DNA of 64,000 nt from CSP1-5 sp964348275 (GTDB lineage: Bacteria > Methylomirabilota > Methylomirabilia > Methylomirabilales > CSP1-5): assembly GCA_964348275.1 (NCBI GenBank), contig CAYGBT010000003.1, positions 1 through 64,000 of the forward strand. Reading direction: 5' to 3'. Shown here in pieces: positions 58,285-64,000 of this stretch. The notes beneath the pieces were generated by a model. The model had not been told where the DNA came from and ran no database searches. It worked only from the letters and a program-made list of their open reading frames with translations. The first letter of the stretch is position 1; the number at the start of each line of letters is the position of its first letter. Made by a program: the position numbers and the translations under genes.

Positions 58285-61209
58285 CTAGCCCTCCACCGGC
58301 CCGGCGGTGATCTTCTTCAAGTAGGTGATCGCCGGTTGGGTGTTCACATGTTCCAGAATAAGATACCGCCGGGGGTTTCTTGACAGCCTGGAGGCCTCAC
58401 TTTCGGAATCATTCAGGTTGCCGAAGACGATGGCCCGGGTCGGACAGGTCTGGGCGCAGGCGGGGGTGATCTCCCCGTCGCGGACTGGTCGCTTCTCCGC
58501 CTTTGCCGTGAGTTTCGCGGCTTGAATCCGCTGCACGCAGAAGGTGCACTTCTCCATCACCCCCATGGTCCGGACGGTGACATCCGGGTTGAGCTGGAGG
58601 TGAAGCGGCTCGGGCCACTCCGCCGTGAACCAGTTGAACCGGCGGACCTTATATGGGCAGTTGTTGGAGCAGTACCGGGTGCCGACACACCGGTTGTAGA
58701 CCTGCACGTTGAGGCCCCCCGGGTTGTGGTAGGTCGCGTAGACGGGGCAGACTGGTTCACACGGAGCATAGTCGCAATGCTGACAAAGCATCGGGAGAAA
58801 GTGGTGCTCGGGTCGGTGAGGTGCTCCCACATTGACGCGTTCGATCCGGATCCACGACATCTCGCGCCCCTTCGCCACCTCTGCTTTCCCCATGACCGGG
58901 ATGTTGTTCTCGGCGTAACAGGCGGTCACGCAGGCGCCGCACCCGATGCACGCATTGAGGTCAATAGCCATACCCCAGCGGTGCTGGGGATGGGGGTGCT
59001 CTGGATAGACCTGAAGCAGGTGTGGGTGTGCTTTAGCGTGACGGCCGCTCTGCAAGCTCGCCAGCGAAATTGTCTGAATGATGTCCCGGTCGTGGGGCTG
59101 ATCGCTTCCCGCGGTGGAGATGAGCGGACGTCGCCGTCCCGTTCGGGCAATGGTCACGCGGGTGGCAATCCAGGGAAGCCCCCCTGAGCTTTCCTCGGGC
59201 TCGGGTGAGAGGAGGGGAATCGGGTTGGCCCCCTGCCCATTCGCGGTGCGACCGTACGCGGTGTGTCCCTGGCCGATGGCGACCGCGAGTGTTCCGGGGT
59301 GTACACCACCGGAAAGATGGGCTGGCAGCTCCATGTGGCCGAACGACGACTGCACCCGGAGTAGGTCTCCTGTTTTTACCCCGAGTCGGCTGGCATCGGC
59401 GGGGTGGATGTCAAGCCAGCTATCCCAGACGATATTGGTTAGGGCGTCGGGAAGCTCCTGGAGCCACGGGCGGTTCGCCATCCGCCCGTCATAAAAAACG
59501 GGAGACGGAAAGGGAATGAGCGTCAGCCCTTCAGTCTCCCCGACAAACCTCGGCGGTGTGAATTGGCGTGTGAATATCTCCGGGTTCAGCCGGACAGCCC
59601 GAGTAGGGGCGGCTTGGAAAAGGCCACCGCGCTGAAGTGCCTGGGCCCAGAAATTCTCGAAGTCCTCTGCGGGCTTGAACCCTTGGGAGAGTTCCTTCCA
59701 CTGCTCCCTCAGATACGCATAAAAGTTCTCCCATGGGAAGCGCTGCTCTAGCCCGATCCGTTTCGCTACGGATATGAGGACGTCTCCGAAGACCCGGGTG
59801 TCGTATAGTGGCCGCATGGCGGGCTGCTGGAGACCGCGGATCCCCTCCCACGGTTCGTGATCACCCCAGTTCTCTAAGAAGGTATGATCCGGCAGGATCA
59901 AGTGCGCCGCATTCGCCGTTTCGTCGAGAAAGCTGGCGAAACTGACGACCAGGGGAACCTTTTCGAGTGCTTTGCGAAAGCGCTCGCCCTCCGGAAGAGT
60001 GAAGACTGGATTCACCCCGGACAAAAGGAGCAGGGAGATCTCCCCTGCCTCCATCGCCTCAAGGAGGTTTCGCATCTCCCGGTATGTCGAGGTTTTCCCG
60101 ACCGCGGCCGTGGGACCAAAGTGAATCGTCTCGCCCACATTACCGACCACATAATTGAGGAGATTCACCGCCAGACATGTTGCTGTTCCGTTGGAGGTCT
60201 TGCCATCGACCAGGGCGAGGCTCGGGCGGACACGAGCGAAGGCGCGGGCCAGGGCGCGGACCTTGTCGGGTGATACTCCGGCCTGCTCTGCCACTGCAGC
60301 GGGCGTGTAGGGTAGCACGAGCTTCAGGAACGCCGCCTCTTCGTCGGCGGGTAAGGAGGTCGCGAGCCCCTCTTCGATGATGGCCTGAATCATGCCCAGT
60401 GCGAGGAGGCCTTCGGTGCCCGGTCGAATGGCGACCCACTCGTCCGCGTTGGCCCCTGTCAAAGAGAGGCGAGGACCAACGTAGGCGAAACGCCCCATAC
60501 GCCCCTGCCGGTAACTTCGCATGGAGGCAAAGTGGCGCGCGTACTCTACCGGTGACAGCCATGTCTCCAGGAAGTCGGCCCCGAAGGAAAGGATCAGTTC
60601 TGCCTGCTCAAGGTTGTAAAAGGGGACGGCTTCGATCCCAAAGGCGGTCCCATTCGCCTCCCGGAGCGACTCGTAGTTAATCGCCTCGTAGCGGAGACGG
60701 CGACCACCACCCAGGGCTTGCAGCCACGTTTCGATCAGGTGATCCAGACTGCCTGTGAGGAGGGACGTCACACAGGCAATCCGATTTCCCTCCCCCTTAA
60801 GCTCGGCGAGGCGGCCGGCGAGAAGTCCCTCGCCTTCCTCCCACGAGATCGGCCGCCACATGCCATCCTTCCCCTTCCTCATGGGCTCTCGAACCCTCTC
60901 CGGATTAAAGAGACCCTGGAGGCTTGCCTGTCCCCGGGCGCAGAGTCGGCCGCGGTTTACCGGGTGGTCCGGGTTTCCCTCGACCTTGATGGCCCGTCCG
61001 TCCATGGTCTTCGCCAACATCCCACAGCCAGCGGGGCATTCCCGGCAAACGGTGGCATACCAGGTGGCCTGGCCCGGAATGATCTCTTCTGGGGGAACGA
61101 CATACGGGATGAGCGTCTCAGGCGGCTGAGCCGAGCAGCCCACCATGGCGGCCGCGGCGCCCCCAATCCCCAAGACCTTGAAGAAATCTCGGCGATTCAC
61201 TTCCATCAC
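58285..61209 (-). CDS. actB: Alternative complex III fused molybdopterin-like/Fe-S subunit (ActB)
   Basis: A 974-residue fusion: an N-terminal Tat signal (RRDFFKVLGIGG), a molybdopterin-oxidoreductase-like domain to about residue 700, and a C-terminal four-cluster ferredoxin domain. Cluster motifs are CIGCGACVTACYAENN, CQHCDYAPCEPVCP, CVGTRYCSNNCP and CTFC plus CAQTCPTRAI. Thr in CVGT gives one three-iron cluster, a known ACIII trait. ActB homologues carry no molybdenum. It passes quinol electrons to ActA hemes. Length and fusion distinguish it from the split large/ferredoxin pair at 47461-50551. Confidence 0.92.
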   Translation of the reverse strand: MMEVNRRDFFKVLGIGGAAAAMVGCSAQPPETLIPYVVPPEEIIPGQATWYATVCRECPAGCGMLAKTMDGRAIKVEGNPDHPVNRGRLCARGQASLQGLFNPERVREPMRKGKDGMWRPISWEEGEGLLAGRLAELKGEGNRIACVTSLLTGSLDHLIETWLQALGGGRRLRYEAINYESLREANGTAFGIEAVPFYNLEQAELILSFGADFLETWLSPVEYARHFASMRSYRQGRMGRFAYVGPRLSLTGANADEWVAIRPGTEGLLALGMIQAIIEEGLATSLPADEEAAFLKLVLPYTPAAVAEQAGVSPDKVRALARAFARVRPSLALVDGKTSNGTATCLAVNLLNYVVGNVGETIHFGPTAAVGKTSTYREMRNLLEAMEAGEISLLLLSGVNPVFTLPEGERFRKALEKVPLVVSFASFLDETANAAHLILPDHTFLENWGDHEPWEGIRGLQQPAMRPLYDTRVFGDVLISVAKRIGLEQRFPWENFYAYLREQWKELSQGFKPAEDFENFWAQALQRGGLFQAAPTRAVRLNPEIFTRQFTPPRFVGETEGLTLIPFPSPVFYDGRMANRPWLQELPDALTNIVWDSWLDIHPADASRLGVKTGDLLRVQSSFGHMELPAHLSGGVHPGTLAVAIGQGHTAYGRTANGQGANPIPLLSPEPEESSGGLPWIATRVTIARTGRRRPLISTAGSDQPHDRDIIQTISLASLQSGRHAKAHPHLLQVYPEHPHPQHRWGMAIDLNACIGCGACVTACYAENNIPVMGKAEVAKGREMSWIRIERVNVGAPHRPEHHFLPMLCQHCDYAPCEPVCPVYATYHNPGGLNVQVYNRCVGTRYCSNNCPYKVRRFNWFTAEWPEPLHLQLNPDVTVRTMGVMEKCTFCVQRIQAAKLTAKAEKRPVRDGEITPACAQTCPTRAIVFGNLNDSESEASRLSRNPRRYLILEHVNTQPAITYLKKITAGPVEG

Positions 61210-61217
61210 TACCGTCC

Positions 61218-61259
61218 GATGTCTGAAGTCCGCCTCTCTGAGCCCTCAACCCTGAACTA
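61218..61259 (-). repeat. GGTTCAG-type 7-bp units between actA and actB
   Basis: On the minus strand AGTTCAG (61252-61258), GGTTGAG (61245-61251) and GGCTCAG (61238-61244) follow one another in register. This is the left arm of the dispersed element without its AATTTCG and GGTCRTC parts. Confidence 0.5.
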
Positions 61260-61262
61260 TTT

Positions 61263-61766
61263 CTAGCGGTGGCACACCGCGCAGTCGATGCTCGCCTTCT
61301 TCCGCCGATGACAGTTCACGCAGAATTTCATGCTGAGGTCCCTGACCTGCCGCATGCGATCCATGGTCTCTACCGGGCCGTGACAGGTCTGACACTTGAT
61401 TTCAGCCCGGACGTGGGGCCAATGTTCAAAAAAGACAAAGTCAGGCATCCAGGTGACCTTCGGCCAAGGGATCGACTCTTTCCGGTCCCAGTACCCCTTG
61501 AGTTTTTTCACTTCGGGTTTGTTGGCCGCGGTGATCTTGTGACACCCCATGCACCGCTCCACCGAGGGGATGCCAGCGGTTGATGACCGTCGGGCATTTA
61601 CATGGCAGTACAGGCACGGGATTTTGTTCTCCCCGGCATGCACCCGGTGATTATAGGCGACAGGCAGTTCCGAGGTCGCTTGGCGACCGGAAGCCATCGT
61701 AAAAAGCCCAAGCGCGACCACGGCCAGAAGTGCTGCCGTAATGCCTGCGATTCTGAGAAATCTCAT
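61263..61766 (-). CDS. actA: Alternative complex III pentaheme cytochrome (ActA)
   Basis: A 167-residue protein with an N-terminal membrane anchor (residues 6-26) and five heme motifs: CLYCH, CMGCH, CQTCH, CVNCH and CAVCH. The YNHRVHAGENKIPC start and CHGPVETMDRM segment are typical of ActA. It lies upstream of actB with a repeat-bearing gap of 53 bases. The pentaheme protein at 50560 is its paralogue. Confidence 0.9.
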   Translation of the reverse strand: MRFLRIAGITAALLAVVALGLFTMASGRQATSELPVAYNHRVHAGENKIPCLYCHVNARRSSTAGIPSVERCMGCHKITAANKPEVKKLKGYWDRKESIPWPKVTWMPDFVFFEHWPHVRAEIKCQTCHGPVETMDRMRQVRDLSMKFCVNCHRRKKASIDCAVCHR

Positions 61767-61778
61767 CGTAACAACAAA

Positions 61779-62159
61779 TTATTTTCCAGATTTCGACAGC
61801 GATCGGATGTGCGCCACGACATTCCAAATATCCTGATCCTTCAGCTGGCCACCCCAGGGAGGCATGAGGGCGGATTTCCCCACGCTGGCACCACCCTCTT
61901 TGATGACCTTGAACAGATATTCATCTTTCAGAGTGCTCACGTACTTGCCATCCGCAAGATTCTGAGGCTTGGTGGGGAGTGCCGCGGCGGCCGGGCCATC
62001 CCCCTTGCCGGTGTTCCCGTGGCACGAGGCGCACAGAACATCGTACGTTTTCTTCCCCGCTTGAGCATCACCCTTCTGACCGGCAAAGCTCGTCGAGACA
62101 GCTGCCACAACCAGCAAAAGCATAGCACCCATACTCACTAAGATCTGAAATCCCTTCAA
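61779..62159 (-). CDS. Monoheme c-type cytochrome, TTG start
   Basis: A 126-residue exported cytochrome c: signal peptide (KGFQILVSMGAMLLLVVAAV, cleavage at SFA), heme motif CASCH with GKGDGPAAAALP, and a LMPPWGG Met ligand. GGAGGT lies six bases before TTG 62159, which places the signal correctly; an in-frame ATG at 62261 would add an improbable basic extension. Position between the oxidase and ACIII genes suggests it carries electrons from ACIII to the ba3 oxidase. Confidence 0.82.
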   Translation of the reverse strand: MKGFQILVSMGAMLLLVVAAVSTSFAGQKGDAQAGKKTYDVLCASCHGNTGKGDGPAAAALPTKPQNLADGKYVSTLKDEYLFKVIKEGGASVGKSALMPPWGGQLKDQDIWNVVAHIRSLSKSGK

Positions 62160-62264
62160 GGCTGCACCTCCATGCGAGAGAATTGTCTTGTGTTTACGCT
62201 CCCCAAGCTTCCTCTGTAAGACGAAACGCCCAGTTTGGAAATTCCGAGTACGTTTACTCATGCC

Positions 62265-63908
62265 TTACCACACCCGAAGGCCTGGTGCGTTAAAAGGCGT
62301 CGTCGTGATCAGCCGGACGATAGTGGGGCCGTAGGCGATCACGATCATCACCATGGCGAGGGCCAGCCACGGTCGCCACCGATCCAGGATGGGCGGGGCG
62401 TGCTCGGGACCGGAGAGTGCCTGGGCGAATGGAACCTCCACGGACTCCTGCTCGCGGGACGCCACCACCGTGAGGAAGATATTCGCGAAATAGAGAACCG
62501 CACTGACAAAAAGGATGGTCCCGCCAATCCCCACCAGCGGGAGAGCCGACTGCCACTCGGGCTGTAGATAAGGCGAGACACCGATCATCGTCCGGCGGGG
62601 CATCCCCATGAGTCCAAGCCGATGTTGAGTATTGGACAGAATCGCCATCCCCACGAACCAAGACCATGCCTGGACTAGCGCTATGCGCCGGCTCCAAAGC
62701 TTCCGCCTTCGGAGCAGTGGGACCAGCCAATACGTGATTCCCATAAAGGTCAAGGTCACCGCCGTTCCGATCGTCAGGTGGAAGTGTCCGACGACCCACG
62801 CAGTGTTGTGAACGACTAGGTTCATGGTAAACGATGCATTGATCAATCCCCCGATACCACCGAAGGCGAAGAGAATCATGGACAGGACCTGAGCCGCCAG
62901 GGAGGGATCACCCCAGGGGAGCTTTCCAAACCAGGCAACCAATCCCTTGCCGCCGCGGGCTCGCGCTCCATTTTCAAGAGAGGCAACGACGCTGAAGAAG
63001 GTCAGAAGGCTTGGGAAGAAAACGACAAAAGTCAGAAACGCATGCAGGAGCTTCCATCCTTCGCCGATGCCCGGGTCGGTAAACTGATGGTGGAAGCCGA
63101 GTGGAGTCGAGAGGATCAAAAACAAGATAAACGATACCCGAGCTAACGGATCGCTGAAGAGCCGCCCTCCGGCCTGCCGAGGGACAAGCGTGTACCAGGA
63201 GATGTACGCAGGGAGGAGCCAGAAGTAGACGATCGGATGCCCGGTGTACCAGAAGAGGACCCGGGCAAAGAGAGCGTCTGTTCCAGCGACCAGCCCAAGT
63301 GACCACGGAATGAGCATAAAAATCATTTCGACGGCCAACCCGAGGGAGGCAAAGGTCCACATCACGAAGGTGACCAACGACATAAATGCGGGCAGGGGCG
63401 TCCGGATCTCCGGATTCCGTGACCGCCAGGCGCGATAGGTGAGCACGAGGTTCAAAGTCACGATCCAGGTGGCGACCACAACCACCGTGAGCCCGACGTA
63501 AAACGCCCAATGGGCTTTCATGGGGGGATAAAAGGTGAAGAGAACTGTTGCCGCATTGCCCACGAGCGGGATCGCCGCCAGGATGAGCCCGCCAGTCATG
63601 AGCCAAAGGGTTGTCCACGCGAGGGGGCGACTCCAGAGAGGCATGGCGAGCGCCCGGCTGGTGATGAACTGCAGAAACCCGGAGATGAAAAAGGTCGTGA
63701 ATACCAGGACGTTCAATACTCCATGGAGGCTCAAACCGTGATAGTACGATTTAATCACGGGGGTGAGCCACGGGTACAGATTGATACCGGCGTGCTCGAG
63801 CGCCTGAAAGAGGCCGATGGACACGCCGCCAAAAAGGGCGACCAGCGCGACAACAAGATATGCGGCGGTCATGCGGTTTTCCGGAGTCAGATCAGGGGTG
63901 GTGGTCAT
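62265..63908 (-). CDS. ba3-type heme-copper oxidase subunit I
   Basis: A 547-residue membrane protein with about thirteen helices, catalytic subunit of a B-family cytochrome c oxidase. Ligands are visible: YYHGLSLHG (low-spin heme His), WYTGHPIVYFWLLP (CuB His with the cross-linked Tyr), FHHQFTD (CuB His pair) and VVGHFHLTIG (heme ligands). The GHPIVY form and absence of a K-channel-type A-family Glu segment indicate ba3 type. The ATG overlaps the stop of the CuA-subunit gene. Nitric oxide dismutase or qNOR is excluded by the intact CuB and Tyr motifs. Confidence 0.9.
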   Translation of the reverse strand: MTTTPDLTPENRMTAAYLVVALVALFGGVSIGLFQALEHAGINLYPWLTPVIKSYYHGLSLHGVLNVLVFTTFFISGFLQFITSRALAMPLWSRPLAWTTLWLMTGGLILAAIPLVGNAATVLFTFYPPMKAHWAFYVGLTVVVVATWIVTLNLVLTYRAWRSRNPEIRTPLPAFMSLVTFVMWTFASLGLAVEMIFMLIPWSLGLVAGTDALFARVLFWYTGHPIVYFWLLPAYISWYTLVPRQAGGRLFSDPLARVSFILFLILSTPLGFHHQFTDPGIGEGWKLLHAFLTFVVFFPSLLTFFSVVASLENGARARGGKGLVAWFGKLPWGDPSLAAQVLSMILFAFGGIGGLINASFTMNLVVHNTAWVVGHFHLTIGTAVTLTFMGITYWLVPLLRRRKLWSRRIALVQAWSWFVGMAILSNTQHRLGLMGMPRRTMIGVSPYLQPEWQSALPLVGIGGTILFVSAVLYFANIFLTVVASREQESVEVPFAQALSGPEHAPPILDRWRPWLALAMVMIVIAYGPTIVRLITTTPFNAPGLRVW

Positions 63909-64000
63909 GATCCCAAGTCCACGCGGCGAATATTCGCCTCCGATGTAGGCTCAACGATGACCTTGCCCCACATCGCATGGTGAGCGACGCCACAGTACTC
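63905..64000 (-). CDS. Cytochrome c oxidase subunit II, C-terminal end (partial)
   Basis: The last 31 codons of a CuA-binding subunit, running off the window edge. EYCGVAHHAMWGKV holds the second CuA Cys, the His and the Met ligands. The stop overlaps the subunit I start (ATGA). The N-terminal helix and remaining CuA residues lie outside the window. Confidence 0.88.
   Translation of the reverse strand, partial: EYCGVAHHAMWGKVIVEPTSEANIRRVDLGS

Noticed and set aside
62265..63908. Nitric oxide dismutase or quinol-dependent NO reductase, expected if the organism is NC10
   Set aside because: GHPIVY, the CuB His pair and an adjoining CuA subunit show a ba3-type oxygen reductase.

Overview
The window is GC-rich, gene-dense bacterial chromosome. 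Gene content points to an uncultivated, respiratory Gram-negative lineage of the NC10/Methylomirabilota-Rokubacteria kind: a full alternative complex III (ACIII) next to a ba3-type heme-copper oxidase, a second Qrc/ACIII-like quinone complex with many c-type hemes, a TtuA/TtuB tRNA thiolation pair, TreT, TrmI, ADP-forming acyl-CoA synthetase and duplicated PII genes. The taxon is an inference from this content, since no rRNA gene is present. No complete IS element, prophage, CRISPR array or tRNA was seen.

Layout. (1) 233-8098: amidohydrolase, gamma-glutamyl hydrolase-type GATase, a leader-RNA/terminator region with a small Cys-rich protein, a D-glutamate cyclase-family protein and a hydantoinase/oxoprolinase A-B pair. 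Together these look like a D-glutamate/5-oxoproline/gamma-glutamyl salvage module. (2) 8095-18946: exported protein, galT, then nitrogen control: glnB-glnA behind a sigma-54 promoter, HAD, unknown protein, SDR, a PilZ gene with its own sigma-54 promoter, and glnK-glnE. (3) 19038-24440: MBL-fold hydrolase, an MCE lipid transporter whose ATPase subunit has lost its catalytic motifs, a TPR lipoprotein, and a GAF-cyclase lacking catalytic Asn and Arg. (4) 24557-30827: trmI, treT, ttuA-ttuB, a MITE-like element, rnpB, and Pit/DUF47 phosphate uptake. (5) 31006-39085: HAD, PEP mutase, SDR, a small zinc-ribbon ORF, ADP-forming acyl-CoA synthetase, and an NtrB/NtrC-type two-component pair. (6) 39214-64000, almost all on the minus strand: an FNR-like/radical SAM operon, a beta-barrel protein, cytochromes, the Qrc/ACIII-like cluster, a decayed cytochrome copy, ACIII, a ba3 oxidase and the end of its CuA subunit.

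How it fits together. The right-hand 25 kb encodes two quinone-linked periplasmic electron-transfer complexes, with soluble and membrane c cytochromes feeding an oxygen reductase, under a likely Fe-S oxygen sensor. The centre-left encodes PII/GS/ATase nitrogen control with sigma-54 promoters and a compatible activator in the same window.

Non-coding structure is unusually rich. A dispersed intergenic element built from three kinds of 7-bp units occurs at five places, and an 8-bp-unit inverted array lies between the two-component genes. Two homologous ~195-bp segments with paired dyads sit in the cytochrome region, and a promoter-leader with mutually exclusive hairpins precedes tandem terminators near 2.8 kb.
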